Assembly (NCBI RefSeq): GCF_002160825.1
Contig: NZ_NFLI01000009.1
Coordinates: 62,001-126,000 of the forward strand
Origin: Lachnoclostridium sp. An131
GTDB taxonomy: Bacteria; Bacillota; Clostridia; Lachnospirales; Lachnospiraceae
Direction of reading: 5' to 3'
DNA: 64,000 bases
The notes under the pieces were generated by a model. It was given only the letters and a program-made list of their open reading frames with translations, did not search any database and was not told the DNA's origin. The first letter of the stretch is position 1, and each line of letters begins with the position of its first letter. Positions 35,694 to 45,553 of the stretch are shown piece after piece. A program made the position numbers and the translations under genes.

Positions 35694-36752
35694 ATGAGAA
35701 ATTGGGAACAGTATGTCCGCAGGGTAGTTCCCTATACGCCGGGGGAGCAGCCGAACCGGCCGGGCATGATCAAGCTGAATACAAATGAAAATCCGTATCC
35801 GCCTGCGCCGGGAGTGCAGCAGGCGCTGAGGGAGCTGGACGCAGGCAGCTTCCGCCTGTATCCGGACCCGGCGGCTTCGGAGTTGATCGACGCACTGGCA
35901 GATTATTATGGAAAGGAACAGGAACGGTTTTTTGTGGGAGTGGGATCCGACGATGTGATCGCCATGGCCTTTCAGACCTTTTTCAATTCCGAAAAGCCGA
36001 TTCTGTTTCCGGATATCAGCTATTCCTTTTACAGCGTCTGGGCGGAGCTTTTCGGAATACCGTACAGGCGGCCGGCTCTGGATGAGAAGCTTTGCCTGGT
36101 GAAGAAGGATTACTTTGCGGAAAACGGAGGGATTATTTTTCCGAACCCGAACGCTCCTACCGGAATTTACATGGAGCTTTGCGAGGTAGAGGAGATCATT
36201 GCCCGCAATCCGGATTCTGTGGTGATCGTGGATGAGGCCTACGTGGATTTTGCGGGACCTTCCGCGATGAGCCTGGTGGATAAGTATGACAATCTCCTCG
36301 TAGTGCAGACCTTTTCCAAGTCCCGGTCTATGGCAGGGATGCGGATTGGCTTTGCGTACGGACAGCCGGAGCTGATCCGGTATCTGAATGATGTGAAGTA
36401 TTCCTTCAATTCCTATACGATGAACCTGCCGTCCCTGAAGCTTGGAACCGCAGCGCTGAAGGACAGGGCATATTTTGAGGAGACGGTCGGAAAGATCAAG
36501 GCTACAAGAGAGCGGGTCAAAAGGGAGCTTTCCGCTCTTGGATTTGCCTTTCCGGATTCAGGGGCCAATTTTATCTTTGCTTCCCATAAGAGCTGCCCGG
36601 CAAAGGAGCTTTTTGAGGCTCTGAAGGAGCAGAACATCTATGTGCGCTATTTTGCGTCTCCGCGGATCGACAATTATCTGCGGATTACGGTAGGGACGGA
36701 TGAAGAAATGGATGTGCTTCTGAAATTTTTAAAATCGTATCTGAGAGAATAA
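35694..36752 (+). CDS. hisC: histidinol-phosphate aminotransferase family protein
   Basis: A 352-residue class II PLP aminotransferase. KLNTNENPYPP at the N-terminus, FPNPNAPTG, VVIVDEAYVDF and QTFSKSRSMAGMRIG with Lys209 as the cofactor lysine are HisC motifs. HisC transfers an amino group from glutamate to imidazole-acetol phosphate; homologues outside his operons may also act on aromatic keto acids. No other his gene is in the window. It precedes the lipid kinase gene by 15 bases. Confidence 0.9.
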   Translation: MRNWEQYVRRVVPYTPGEQPNRPGMIKLNTNENPYPPAPGVQQALRELDAGSFRLYPDPAASELIDALADYYGKEQERFFVGVGSDDVIAMAFQTFFNSEKPILFPDISYSFYSVWAELFGIPYRRPALDEKLCLVKKDYFAENGGIIFPNPNAPTGIYMELCEVEEIIARNPDSVVIVDEAYVDFAGPSAMSLVDKYDNLLVVQTFSKSRSMAGMRIGFAYGQPELIRYLNDVKYSFNSYTMNLPSLKLGTAALKDRAYFEETVGKIKATRERVKRELSALGFAFPDSGANFIFASHKSCPAKELFEALKEQNIYVRYFASPRIDNYLRITVGTDEEMDVLLKFLKSYLRE

Positions 36753-36767
36753 AAGGAGAGATGTCAG

Positions 36768-37745
36768 GTGGAACGCCTGGAAAAAAAGCTTTATTTTATT
36801 TATAATCCTCTGGCAGGCAAGGGGAATATCCGCGGGAAGCTGTACGAGATTATACAGACGCTTGCGTCCTCGGAATATGAAGTGACGGTCTATCCTACGC
36901 GGGAGCCCAGAGACGCTATCGAGAAGGTCAGGGAGCTGCCGGACGATTACGATTTGATTGTCTGCAGCGGAGGAGACGGCACGCTGGACGAGGTCGTGAC
37001 GGGTATGATGCAGCGGGAGCATAAGATCCCCATTGGTTATATTCCGGCCGGCTCCTGCAATGATTTCGCACGTTCCCTGCAGATTCCAAACAATATGCAG
37101 CAGGCAGCGGAAATCGCCGTGCAGGGCCAGAATTTTGCGGTAGACGTAGGCTCGCTGGGGGAGAGAAATTTTGTCTATGTGGCTGCCTTTGGAATCTTTA
37201 CAGATGTATCCTACTCCACAAAGCAGGGAATGAAAAATGTTCTGGGCCATATGGCCTATATTCTGGAGGGGATGAAGAGGCTTACCAGCGTTAAGTCCTA
37301 TTATCTGAAGGTAACCAGCGCGGAAATGTGCTTTGAGGGAGATTTCCTTTTCGGGATGGTGACGAATTCCAGGTCTGTAGGAGGCTTCAAAAGCATTGTC
37401 GGAAAAAATGTAATTTTTGATGATGGAATTTATGAGGTGACTTTTATCCAGAGACCCCGGAATGCGATGGAGCTTCAGGAAATTCTGGCAGCCCTCACGA
37501 TATCGCAGATTGATACAAAATATATGTACTCATTCCGAAGCTCCAGGATTGTGGTGGAATCGGAGGAGCCGGTTCCCTGGGCGCTGGACGGAGAGTATGG
37601 CGGCGAATACGAAAGGGTGGAAATTTTCAACAATCCGAGGGCTGTGGAGATCCGCACCTCGCCGGAGGTTCTGGCCTCCCTGAAAGAGGAAGAGGCACGG
37701 CAGTCTGAGGAGCCTGCAGAAAATCCGGGGCCGGACAGCTTTTAG
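36768..37745 (+). CDS. diacylglycerol kinase-like lipid kinase
   Basis: A 325-residue DagK/YegS/BmrU-type lipid kinase. FIYNPLAGKG is the N-terminal phosphate loop, VCSGGDGTLDEV the GGDGT nucleotide motif, and YIPAGSCNDFARS the following catalytic loop. It likely phosphorylates diacylglycerol or a related lipid at the membrane, recycling it into phospholipid synthesis. The start is GTG, behind AAAAGGAGAG; no in-frame ATG is better. It runs directly after hisC, probably co-transcribed. Confidence 0.91.
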   Translation: MERLEKKLYFIYNPLAGKGNIRGKLYEIIQTLASSEYEVTVYPTREPRDAIEKVRELPDDYDLIVCSGGDGTLDEVVTGMMQREHKIPIGYIPAGSCNDFARSLQIPNNMQQAAEIAVQGQNFAVDVGSLGERNFVYVAAFGIFTDVSYSTKQGMKNVLGHMAYILEGMKRLTSVKSYYLKVTSAEMCFEGDFLFGMVTNSRSVGGFKSIVGKNVIFDDGIYEVTFIQRPRNAMELQEILAALTISQIDTKYMYSFRSSRIVVESEEPVPWALDGEYGGEYERVEIFNNPRAVEIRTSPEVLASLKEEEARQSEEPAENPGPDSF

Positions 37746-37748
37746 AAC

Positions 37749-37777
37749 TTGCATCCTGGAAGAATTTACAGTATTGT
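37749..37777 (+). promoter_or_regulatory. promoter of the first glnN
   Basis: TTGCAT and TATTGT separated by 17 bases, directly after the lipid kinase stop. The leader to the start codon is only about 35 bases and has no hairpin. Confidence 0.65.
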
Positions 37778-37818
37778 AATAAGAAAAAGATAAACAGAAA
37801 GATATGGGAGAGAGTGAA

Positions 37819-39942
37819 ATGCCGGAAATGACCATGATTTCAGAAATATTTGGAGAAAACGTATTTAATGATACCGTGATGGAGCAGCGGCTTCCGAAAA
37901 AAATCTATCAGGAGCTGAAGAGGACGATCCGGGAGGGCAAGGAGCTTGATCTGGCTGTGGCAGATGTGGTGGCTCATGAGATGAAGGAGTGGGCCCTGGA
38001 GCAGGGAGCGACCCACTATACTCACTGGTTTCAGCCATTGACCGGAGCGACGGCAGAGAAGCACGACGCTTTTTTATCTGCGCCGAAGCCAAACGGCAAG
38101 GTTCTGATGGAGTTTTCCGGAAAGGAGCTGGTAAAGGGAGAGCCGGACGCCTCTTCCTTTCCGTCCGGAGGCCTGCGTGCCACCTTTGAGGCCAGAGGCT
38201 ATACGGCCTGGGACTGTACCTCCCCTGCCTTTGTAAAGAAGAGCGAGGATGGTTCCAGAGCGATTCTCTATATTCCGACTGCCTTCTGCTCCTATAAGGG
38301 CGAGGCTTTGGATCAGAAGACGCCGCTTCTGCGCTCCATGCAGGCCATCAATAAGCAGGCCCTGCGCCTTCTGCGCCTGTTTGGCAATACGACCTCCCAT
38401 AAGGTGACGCCTTCTGTGGGAGCGGAGCAGGAATACTTTCTGGTAGACAGGGAGAAATACCTGAAGCGCAAGGATCTGATTTTTACAGGAAGAACCCTGT
38501 TCGGCGCCATGCCGCCCAAGGGGCAGGAGCTGGACGATCACTATTTCGGGGTTATCCGTGAGCGTATCGCAGATTTTATGGATGATGTGAACCGGGAGCT
38601 CTGGAAGCTTGGCGTCTCGGCTAAGACCCAGCACAATGAGGTGGCTCCCGGCCAGCATGAGATTGCGCCCATTTATGCAGAGTGCAATGTGGCGGTAGAC
38701 CATAACCAGCTGATTATGGAGACGCTGAAAAAGGTGGCTTACCAGCATGGCCTGCAGTGCCTGCTTCATGAAAAGCCCTTTGCGGGAGTGAACGGCTCCG
38801 GAAAGCATAATAACTGGTCACTGACGACAGATGATGGAATCAACCTTCTCGATCCGGGCAAGACGCCTCATGAAAACGTGCAGTTTCTTCTGGTGCTGAC
38901 CTGTATCCTGAAGGCAGTAGACAGGCATGCGGCCCTGCTGCGGGAATCTGCAGCGGATGTGGGAAATGACCACCGCCTGGGCGCCAATGAGGCTCCGCCT
39001 GCGATTATTTCCGTGTATCTGGGCGAGCAGCTGGAGGATGTGCTGTCCCAGCTTATCAGCACAGGAGAGGCGACGCACAGCCTGAAGGGCGGCCATCTCC
39101 ACACCGGAGTGCGCACGCTGCCGGATTTTGCCAAGGACGCTACGGATCGGAACCGTACCTCTCCCTTTGCGTTTACCGGAAATAAATTTGAGTTCCGTAT
39201 GGTGGGCTCCAGGGACTCTGTGGCAGAGCCGAACGTGGTGCTGAACACAATTGTGGCAGAGGCGTTCTCCGAGGCCTGCGATGTGCTGGAAAAGGCGGAG
39301 GATTTTGATCTTGCTGTCCATGATCTGATCAAGAAATATGCTTCGGAGCATCAGCGCATCGTATTCAACGGAAACGGATATTCAGAGGAATGGGTCGAGG
39401 AAGCCGCAAGAAGAGGCCTGCCGAATATCCGGACCATGGTAGAGGCGATTCCTGTGCTGACAGAGGAAAAGACAATTGAGCTGTTCGAAAAATTCAAGGT
39501 CTTTACCCGTGCCGAGCTGGAATCCCGTGCGGAGATTCAGTATGAGACCTATTCAAAGGCTATCAATATCGAGGCACGTTCCATGATTGATATAGCCAGC
39601 AAGCATATCATTCCGGCTGTGCTTCAGTATACGACAGCACTTGCCACATCCATCAACCAGATCCGGGAAGCCTGCACAGAGGCGAATATCAGTGTGCAGA
39701 TCGAGCTTTTGAAGGAATGCTCCTCCCTGCTGGCAGCCACCAAGGCGGCGTTAAAGGAGCTGACTGAGGTGACAGAGACGGCAGCCGCAAAACCGGAGGG
39801 CCGTGAACGGGCAGTTTATATCCAGGATATGGTGGTGCCGGCTATGGAGGCCCTGCGCCGTCCGGTAGACAGGCTGGAAATGCTGGTGGCGAAGGAAATG
39901 TGGCCGATGCCGTCTTACGGCGATCTGCTGTTTGAGGTATAA
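37819..39942 (+). CDS. glnN: type III glutamine synthetase (first copy)
   Basis: GlnN makes glutamine from glutamate, ammonia and ATP. The 707-residue length is that of the large type III family. Motifs include [36 protein letters not shown] (signature glycine-rich loop) and [20 protein letters not shown]. The start is taken at 37819, after GGGAGAGAG; an ATG at 37804 is also in frame. The next gene is a close paralogue, roughly three quarters identical by eye. Copy 1 ends with an Ala/Pro-bearing insertion (AAAKPEGRE) not matched exactly in copy 2. Confidence 0.95.
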   Translation: MPEMTMISEIFGENVFNDTVMEQRLPKKIYQELKRTIREGKELDLAVADVVAHEMKEWALEQGATHYTHWFQPLTGATAEKHDAFLSAPKPNGKVLMEFSGKELVKGEPDASSFPSGGLRATFEARGYTAWDCTSPAFVKKSEDGSRAILYIPTAFCSYKGEALDQKTPLLRSMQAINKQALRLLRLFGNTTSHKVTPSVGAEQEYFLVDREKYLKRKDLIFTGRTLFGAMPPKGQELDDHYFGVIRERIADFMDDVNRELWKLGVSAKTQHNEVAPGQHEIAPIYAECNVAVDHNQLIMETLKKVAYQHGLQCLLHEKPFAGVNGSGKHNNWSLTTDDGINLLDPGKTPHENVQFLLVLTCILKAVDRHAALLRESAADVGNDHRLGANEAPPAIISVYLGEQLEDVLSQLISTGEATHSLKGGHLHTGVRTLPDFAKDATDRNRTSPFAFTGNKFEFRMVGSRDSVAEPNVVLNTIVAEAFSEACDVLEKAEDFDLAVHDLIKKYASEHQRIVFNGNGYSEEWVEEAARRGLPNIRTMVEAIPVLTEEKTIELFEKFKVFTRAELESRAEIQYETYSKAINIEARSMIDIASKHIIPAVLQYTTALATSINQIREACTEANISVQIELLKECSSLLAATKAALKELTEVTETAAAKPEGRERAVYIQDMVVPAMEALRRPVDRLEMLVAKEMWPMPSYGDLLFEV

Positions 39943-40001
39943 GAAAAATCAGCGGAGAAACAGGAGGGAGACAGAAAATATTTCGGTTTTTTAATTTGCG
40001 C

Positions 40002-40030
40002 TTGCTTTTCTTCCTATTTTCGTGTATGTT
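40002..40030 (+). promoter_or_regulatory. promoter of the second glnN
   Basis: TTGCTT and TATGTT with a 17-base spacer. Transcription would start near 40037, upstream of the terminator hairpin, leaving a leader of about 175 bases. Confidence 0.65.
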
Positions 40031-40053
40031 ATAGAACATAAAAAAGCGAGACG

Positions 40054-40091
40054 AACGAGGGCGTTCCACAGGGTGGAATGCCCTCGTTTTT
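40054..40091 (+). terminator. attenuator-type terminator in the second glnN leader
   Basis: A 14-bp stem (40056-40069 with 40073-40086, one G-U pair) with a 3-base loop, extendable by two A-T pairs, followed by TTTTT. It lies between the promoter at 40002 and the gene at 40212, so it would stop most transcripts unless prevented. Downstream are a 6-bp stem-loop (TGCATT/AATGCA) and a GC-rich hairpin near 40122-40142. Confidence 0.75.
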
Positions 40092-40211
40092 GCATTTCGG
40101 ACAATGCAGCGCCGCTGCGCGGGGGCACAGCCCCGCCTGTGCATCGGTGTGAAGCCGGCTTTTGAAAGGAATGCGGCGGTCCCGCATCATCAAAAAAGGT
40201 AGGAGGCTATT

Positions 40212-42323
40212 ATGAGCGAATTTACGAATGTATCTGAGATGTTTGGTTCCAATGTGTTCAATGACACTGTGATGCAGGAACGTCTGCCGAAAAAAGTATA
40301 TAAAGAACTGAAGAAAACCATAGAGGAAGGAAAGGAGCTGGATCTGGCTACAGCCGATGTGATTGCTCATGAGATGAAGGAGTGGGCTATCGAGAAAGGA
40401 GCGACCCACTATACGCACTGGTTCCAGCCCATGACAGGCGTCACTGCAGAGAAGCATGATTCCTTCATCAGCGCTCCTGACGAGAGTGGAAAGGTCCTGA
40501 TGAGTTTTTCAGGAAAGGAGCTGATCAAGGGAGAGCCGGATGCATCCTCCTTCCCGTCCGGAGGACTGCGGGCTACCTTTGAGGCCAGAGGCTATACGGC
40601 CTGGGACTGCACCTCTCCGGCCTTTGTGCGCCAGGACGCTGCAGGAGCGACACTCTGCATTCCCACTGCGTTCTGCTCTTATACAGGAGAGGCTCTCGAC
40701 CAGAAAACGCCGCTTTTGCGTTCTATGGAAGCGATCAACACCCAGTCCTTACGCCTGCTGCGCCTTTTTGGAAACACTACCTCTAAAAAGGTAACGCCCT
40801 CTGTCGGACCGGAGCAGGAATATTTTCTGGTAGATAAGGCGAAATATCTTCAGAGAAAGGATTTGATTTATACAGGACGGACCCTGTTCGGCGCCATGCC
40901 GCCCAAAGGCCAGGAGCTGGAGGATCATTATTTCGGCACCATCCGCCAGCGTATCGCCGCTTTTATGAAGGAGGTAAATGAGGAGCTGTGGAAGCTTGGG
41001 GTGCCTGCAAAGACTCAGCATAACGAGGTAGCTCCTGCCCAGCATGAGCTGGCGACTATCTATACAGAGGCGAATGTGGCGGTGGACCAGAACCAGATCG
41101 TGATGAAGACCCTGAAAATGGTAGCCTGCCGCCACGGCCTGCAGTGCCTGCTTCATGAGAAGCCCTTTGCAGGCGTGAACGGATCCGGAAAGCATAACAA
41201 CTGGTCTATCACCACTGATGATGGCATCAACCTGCTTGATCCGGGCACGACGCCTCATGAAAATGTACAGTTCCTTCTGGTCCTTGCCTGCATTCTGAAG
41301 GCTGTAGATACCCATGCGGATCTGCTCCGGGAATCTGCGGCGGATGTGGGAAATGATCACCGCCTGGGAGCAAATGAGGCTCCGCCTGCTATCATTTCTG
41401 TCTTCCTTGGAGAACAGCTGCAGGATGTGGTAGAGCAGCTCATCAGCACTGGATCGGCCACCCATTCCAAGGAGGGAGGAAAGCTCCAGACGGGCGTAAA
41501 GACTCTTCCGGATTTGGCAAAGGATGCGACGGACCGTAACCGTACCTCTCCGTTTGCATTTACCGGAAACAAGTTTGAGTTCCGCATGGTGGGCTCCAAG
41601 GACTCCATCGCAGCTCCGAACACGGTATTGAATACGATTGTTGCGGAGGCGTTTTCCGAGGCCTGCGATGTGCTGGAAAAAGCGGATGATTTTGATCTGG
41701 CAGTGCATGATCTGATCAAGACCTATCTGACAGAGCATCAGAGAATTATCTTCAACGGAAACGGCTACTCTGAGGAGTGGGTAGAGGAGGCAGCGCGCAG
41801 AGGGCTCCCGAATATCAAGTCCATGGTAGACGCGATTCCTGCCCTTACCACGGATAAGGCAGTGGCGCTGTTTGAGAAATTCCAGGTATTCACAAAGGCA
41901 GAGCTGGAATCCCGTGCGGAGATTCAGTATGAGACCTACGCCAAGGCTATCAATATCGAGGCCAAGGCCATGATCGACGTTGCCAGCAAGCAGATTGTTC
42001 CGGCCGTGGTAAAATATACGAAGACCCTGGCAGATACAGTGAATTCCGTAACGGAAGCAGGAGCGGTGGCCAATGTACAGATTGAGCTGCTGAATGAGAC
42101 CACAGCCTTGCTGGAGGAGACGAAGGCAGCCCTTGCAAGGCTCATAGAGCTGGATGGAAAATCTGTGGAAATTCCGGAAGGAGCAGAACTGGCTCATTAC
42201 TTCCACGAGGAAGTCTTCCCGGCGATGGAGGCTCTCCGCGTTCCGGTGGATAAGCTGGAGATGATCGTAGATAAGGAAATGTGGCCAATGCCATCCTATG
42301 GCGATTTGATGTTTGAAGTATAA
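40212..42323 (+). CDS. glnN: type III glutamine synthetase (second copy)
   Basis: A 703-residue paralogue of the preceding gene with the same motif order: [36 protein letters not shown] and [15 protein letters not shown]. The differences are spread out, as expected of an older duplication rather than a fresh one. It has a good AGGAGG site before the ATG, its own promoter and an attenuator-type hairpin, unlike copy 1. The two genes may be used under different nitrogen conditions. No ANTAR regulator or PII gene is nearby in the window. Confidence 0.95.
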   Translation: MSEFTNVSEMFGSNVFNDTVMQERLPKKVYKELKKTIEEGKELDLATADVIAHEMKEWAIEKGATHYTHWFQPMTGVTAEKHDSFISAPDESGKVLMSFSGKELIKGEPDASSFPSGGLRATFEARGYTAWDCTSPAFVRQDAAGATLCIPTAFCSYTGEALDQKTPLLRSMEAINTQSLRLLRLFGNTTSKKVTPSVGPEQEYFLVDKAKYLQRKDLIYTGRTLFGAMPPKGQELEDHYFGTIRQRIAAFMKEVNEELWKLGVPAKTQHNEVAPAQHELATIYTEANVAVDQNQIVMKTLKMVACRHGLQCLLHEKPFAGVNGSGKHNNWSITTDDGINLLDPGTTPHENVQFLLVLACILKAVDTHADLLRESAADVGNDHRLGANEAPPAIISVFLGEQLQDVVEQLISTGSATHSKEGGKLQTGVKTLPDLAKDATDRNRTSPFAFTGNKFEFRMVGSKDSIAAPNTVLNTIVAEAFSEACDVLEKADDFDLAVHDLIKTYLTEHQRIIFNGNGYSEEWVEEAARRGLPNIKSMVDAIPALTTDKAVALFEKFQVFTKAELESRAEIQYETYAKAINIEAKAMIDVASKQIVPAVVKYTKTLADTVNSVTEAGAVANVQIELLNETTALLEETKAALARLIELDGKSVEIPEGAELAHYFHEEVFPAMEALRVPVDKLEMIVDKEMWPMPSYGDLMFEV

Positions 42324-42351
42324 TATCAGGAAAAACTATATCAGGAAAAAC
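42323..42351 (+). repeat. tandem 14-base direct repeat after glnN copy 2
   Basis: ATATCAGGAAAAAC occurs twice, at 42323-42336 and 42338-42351. On the minus strand each copy supplies a T5 run; the second forms the T tract of the adjacent 20-bp hairpin. Confidence 0.8.
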
Positions 42352-42397
42352 ATGCGGCCGGCATACAGGAGAAAATGCTCCTGTATGCCGGCCGCAT
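42346..42397 (-). terminator. 20-bp perfect hairpin with minus-strand T tract
   Basis: Arms 42352-42371 and 42378-42397 pair perfectly over 20 bp around a 6-base loop. The T5 tract is on the minus strand; on the plus strand no T run follows, though the hairpin may still end glnN transcripts at the 3' side. Confidence 0.8.
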
Positions 42398-42425
42398 CGT
42401 ATCTTCGCAGGCAGGGCTGCTTCTG
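42346..42425 (-). ncRNA. candidate small RNA of about 80 bases
   Basis: A minus-strand promoter (TTGATT at 42455-42460, 17-base spacer, TATAAT at 42432-42437) would start a transcript near 42425 that runs straight into the 20-bp terminator hairpin. No open reading frame of note lies between them. The transcript faces the 3' end of the glnN copy. This is inferred from signals only. Confidence 0.4.
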
Positions 42426-42431
42426 AATATT

Positions 42432-42460
42432 ATTATAGAAAATTGGTTCTAAAAAATCAA
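42432..42460 (-). promoter_or_regulatory. minus-strand promoter of the candidate small RNA
   Basis: TTGATT and TATAAT, 17 bases apart, read leftward. The spacer contains a 14-base sequence (42440-42453) that recurs upstream of typA at 44757-44770. Confidence 0.65.
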
Positions 42461-42502
42461 ATACCCAGATCAAATACACAGTTATAGCTGAAAGATATCG
42501 TT

Positions 42503-42742
42503 CTATTTTTTCGGGATCCTGAGTACCTGCCCTGCATAAATCATATCACCGTCCAGCTGGTTCAGCGAGATGATTTCCGGATACCGGCTTACGCTGCCAA
42601 GCAGCTTCTGGGCTATTTTCCAGAGAGTGTCCCCTCTTTGTACTTCATAATCTACCTTTCCTGGTTGTTTTGCCTTATAGTATCCGTGTCTTTGCCAGAA
42701 AATATGTACCCTGAATGGATAAAAATATATATATTTGCCAGA
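42503..42742 (-). pseudogene. LysM domain remnant
   Basis: Reading leftward, 79 codons are open before a stop at 42503. The last 50 or so encode a LysM peptidoglycan-binding motif: VDYEVQRGDTLWKIAQKLL, then YPEIISLNQL and MIYAGQVLRIPKK. No ATG, GTG or TTG lies in frame ahead of the domain, and a stop precedes the frame at 42743, so it cannot be expressed as an ordinary gene. It is probably the 3' end of a lost cell-wall protein gene. It lies just beyond the typA terminator. Confidence 0.62.
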
Positions 42743-42756
42743 TTAAGGCATGGAAA

Positions 42757-42804
42757 TGAAAAAACGCCGGCATGCAGGGAGTTCTGCTCCCTGCATGCCG
42801 GCGT
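42757..42804 (-). terminator. typA intrinsic terminator
   Basis: An 18-bp perfect stem (42764-42781 with 42787-42804) with a 5-base loop and T6 on the minus strand, 28 bases past the typA stop. Confidence 0.9.
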
Positions 42805-42831
42805 CGTGTACGCTGTATTTTCCTGTATGTC

Positions 42832-44658
42832 TCAGGATTTTTTCATGGCAGCTCTTTTCCGCAGAGTCGGGTCCAGGATTTTCTTCCGGATACGCAGGTT
42901 CTTCGGCGTCACCTCCAGAAGCTCGTCGGTATCGATGAACTCCAGGCACTGCTCCAGGCTTAGGATCCGGGGCGGCGTAAGCTTCAGCGCTTCGTCCGCG
43001 CTGGAGGAACGGGTATTGGTGAGCTTTTTGGTCTTGCAGACGTTCAGCTCGATATCCTCGGCTTTTCCGTTCTGCCCGATGACCATTCCGGCATAGACCT
43101 TCTCGCCAGGCCCGATAAAGAGCGTGCCGCGCTCCTGGGCATTGAACAGGCCGTAGGTGATCGCTTCTCCGGCCTCAAAGGCGATAAGAGATCCCTGCTT
43201 GCGGTACTGAATGTCTCCCTTGTAGGGGCCGTAATTTTCAAAAATGGTATTCAGCACGCCGGTTCCCTTGGTATCGGTCAGAAACTCGCCACGGTATCCG
43301 ATGAGGCCCCTGGCCGGGATCAGGAATTCCAGGCGGGTAGAGCCGCTGCCATTGCTGTGCATATTGATAAGCTCGCCCTTGCGCTCCCCCAGCTTCTGGA
43401 TGACATTTCCGGCGTACTCGTCGTCCACATCGATGTAGGCCCTTTCCATAGGCTCCAGCCTCTTTCCGTTTTCATCCGTATGATAAATGACCTCAGCCTT
43501 GCTGACCGCAAACTCATACCCCTCCCGGCGCATGCTCTCGATCAGGACAGACAGATGAAGCTCGCCGCGGCCGGAGACCTTGAAGCATTCCGTGGAGTCT
43601 GTCTCCTCTACGCGGAGGCTGACGTCTGTATTCAGTTCTCGGAACAGGCGGTCGCGCAGATGGCGGGAGGTGACATACTTTCCTTCCTGGCCGGCCAGCG
43701 GGCTGTCGTTTACCATGAACTGCATGGAGATGGTCGGCTCTGAAATCTTCTGGAAAGGAATCGCCTTCGGACTTTCCGGAGAGCAGAGCGTATCTCCGAT
43801 GTGAATGTCAGCGATGCCGGAGATAGCGACGATGGAGCCGACGGTGGCCTCTGCCACGTCTATCTTCTTCAGGCCGTCAAATTCATAGAGCTTGCTGATT
43901 TTGACCTTCTTTAATTTGTCCGGATCGTGATGGTTTACAATTACCATTTCCTGATTGACGCGGATGGTTCCGTTGTCTACCTTTCCGACGCCAATGCGGC
44001 CCACATATTCGTTGTAGTCGATGGTGCTGATCAGCACCTGGGTTCCGGCGTCCGGATCTCCTTCCGGAGCAGGAATGTAATCGATGATGGTCTTAAACAG
44101 GGGAGCCATGTCCTTGGGCTCATCGTCCATACTGCGCATGCAAAAGCCATCCTTTGCAGAGGCAAACAGGAAGGGGCAGTCAAGTTGTTCATCAGAGGCG
44201 TCCAGATCCATCAGAAGCTCCAGCACCTCATCCACGACCTCCAGGGGGCGCGCCTCCGGACGGTCAATTTTGTTGATGCAGACAATGACCGGGAGGTTAA
44301 GCTCCAGAGCCTTGCGCAGTACGAATTTGGTCTGGGGCATGGAGCCCTCGAAGGCGTCTACAACCAGGATGACGCCGTTTACCATTTTCAGGACGCGCTC
44401 CACTTCGCCTCCGAAGTCTGCGTGACCAGGTGTGTCTATGATATTGATCTTTACGCCGTGATAGGTGACGGCTGTATTTTTGGAAAGTATGGTGATTCCG
44501 CGTTCTCTCTCAATGTCGCCGGAATCCATCACGCGCTCCGCGACCTCCTGACCTGCCCGGAAGACGCCGCTCTGCTTTAAAAGCTCGTCTACCAGCGTAG
44601 TCTTGCCGTGGTCTACATGGGCGATAATCGCAATATTTCGAACATCTTCTCTTTTCAT
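42832..44658 (-). CDS. typA: translational GTPase TypA/BipA
   Basis: A 608-residue ribosome-binding GTPase that aids 50S assembly and stress or cold growth. IAHVDHGKTTLVDELL is the P-loop, DTPGHADFGGEVERV the G3 switch, CINKIDRPEARP the G4 motif; EF-G-like domains and the TypA C-terminal domain follow, with IPARGLIGYRGEFLTDT as family marker. The start at 44658 has GAGGAAAA upstream and fits homology; the frame is open far beyond it. It has its own promoter and terminator. Confidence 0.96.
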   Translation of the reverse strand: MKREDVRNIAIIAHVDHGKTTLVDELLKQSGVFRAGQEVAERVMDSGDIERERGITILSKNTAVTYHGVKINIIDTPGHADFGGEVERVLKMVNGVILVVDAFEGSMPQTKFVLRKALELNLPVIVCINKIDRPEARPLEVVDEVLELLMDLDASDEQLDCPFLFASAKDGFCMRSMDDEPKDMAPLFKTIIDYIPAPEGDPDAGTQVLISTIDYNEYVGRIGVGKVDNGTIRVNQEMVIVNHHDPDKLKKVKISKLYEFDGLKKIDVAEATVGSIVAISGIADIHIGDTLCSPESPKAIPFQKISEPTISMQFMVNDSPLAGQEGKYVTSRHLRDRLFRELNTDVSLRVEETDSTECFKVSGRGELHLSVLIESMRREGYEFAVSKAEVIYHTDENGKRLEPMERAYIDVDDEYAGNVIQKLGERKGELINMHSNGSGSTRLEFLIPARGLIGYRGEFLTDTKGTGVLNTIFENYGPYKGDIQYRKQGSLIAFEAGEAITYGLFNAQERGTLFIGPGEKVYAGMVIGQNGKAEDIELNVCKTKKLTNTRSSSADEALKLTPPRILSLEQCLEFIDTDELLEVTPKNLRIRKKILDPTLRKRAAMKKS

Positions 44659-44707
44659 AACATTTTCCTCAAAACCTTTATCTTCACTGACTTCTCGCAA
44701 CCTATTT

Positions 44708-44735
44708 AGTTTACCACATTCCGCCGCAAATACAA
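44708..44735 (-). promoter_or_regulatory. typA promoter
   Basis: On the minus strand TTGTAT and TAAACT with a 16-base spacer, about 50 bases ahead of the typA start. Confidence 0.6.
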
Positions 44736-44926
44736 GCAAATTAAAAATTTTTATGGAAATTGGTTCTAAATCTGGAAAACGGGGCATATATATCATAAAG
44801 GCAGCGGGAAATATAAGGGAAAACTGTGCGCTGCCCCCTGGGAGTAAATCAAGATACAAAGGTCCTGGCCCGCAGGATAAGCGCGCGTCATTGGCGGTCC
44901 AGAGAGAAGAAGGGAGAACAAAAGTT

Positions 44927-45553
44927 ATGTCAGATAAGGTCATTGAGAACAATCAGGTATCTGTAATCGGAGAAATCGTGTCAGGTTTCACATTCAGCCA
45001 TGAGGTATTCGGAGAAGGGTTTTATATGGTAAACGTGCTGGTACGCCGTCTGAGTGATTCGGCAGACGTGATACCGGTGATGATTTCTGAGCGCCTGATT
45101 GACGTCACAGAAGATTATACGGGAGAATATATCCGCATAGCGGGCCAGTTCCGCTCGTATAACCGGCATGAGGAAAAAAAGAACCGTCTTGTGCTTTCGG
45201 TTTTTGCCAGAGAAGTAGAGTTTCTTGAGGAAGAGGTGGAGAATGCGAAGACAAACCAGATTTTTCTGGACGGCTATATCTGCAAGATGCCGGTGTACCG
45301 GAAGACGCCTCTTGGACGGGAGATCGCCGATCTTCTGATCGCCGTCAACCGTCCCTATGGGAAGTCCGATTATATTCCCTGCATCTGCTGGGGCAGGAAC
45401 GCACGCTTTGCTTCCGGCTTTGAGGTGGGCGGACGCGTTCAGATTTGGGGCAGGATCCAGAGCCGGGAGTATGTGAAAAAGATCAGCGAGACCGAGTCTG
45501 AAAAACGTGTGGCCTACGAGGTGTCTGTCAGCAAGCTGGAATATGCGGAATAA
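44927..45553 (+). CDS. SSB-like protein with two OB folds
   Basis: A 208-residue protein. The second half (about 105-205) is a standard single-stranded DNA-binding OB fold: FLDGYICKMPVYRKTPLGRE, then LLIAVNRPYGKSDYIPCICWG and GRVQIWGRIQSREYVKK. The first half (about 8-100) looks like another OB fold (SVIGEIVSGFTFSHEVFGEG, YIRIAGQFRSY). It lacks the acidic C-terminal tip by which SSB recruits partners, so it is probably not the main SSB. The 268-base gap before it holds a 7-bp hairpin (GGCAGCG/CGCTGCC) and no clear promoter. The ATG follows AGGGAG. Confidence 0.82.
   Translation: MSDKVIENNQVSVIGEIVSGFTFSHEVFGEGFYMVNVLVRRLSDSADVIPVMISERLIDVTEDYTGEYIRIAGQFRSYNRHEEKKNRLVLSVFAREVEFLEEEVENAKTNQIFLDGYICKMPVYRKTPLGREIADLLIAVNRPYGKSDYIPCICWGRNARFASGFEVGGRVQIWGRIQSREYVKKISETESEKRVAYEVSVSKLEYAE

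Noticed and set aside
37819-42323. Very recent duplication or assembly duplication of glnN
   Set aside because: The copies differ throughout their length and have different leaders, so they are established paralogues.
42638-43096. 152-codon plus-strand open frame
   Set aside because: It runs through the typA terminator and the end of typA on the other strand; its composition is that of a shadow frame.
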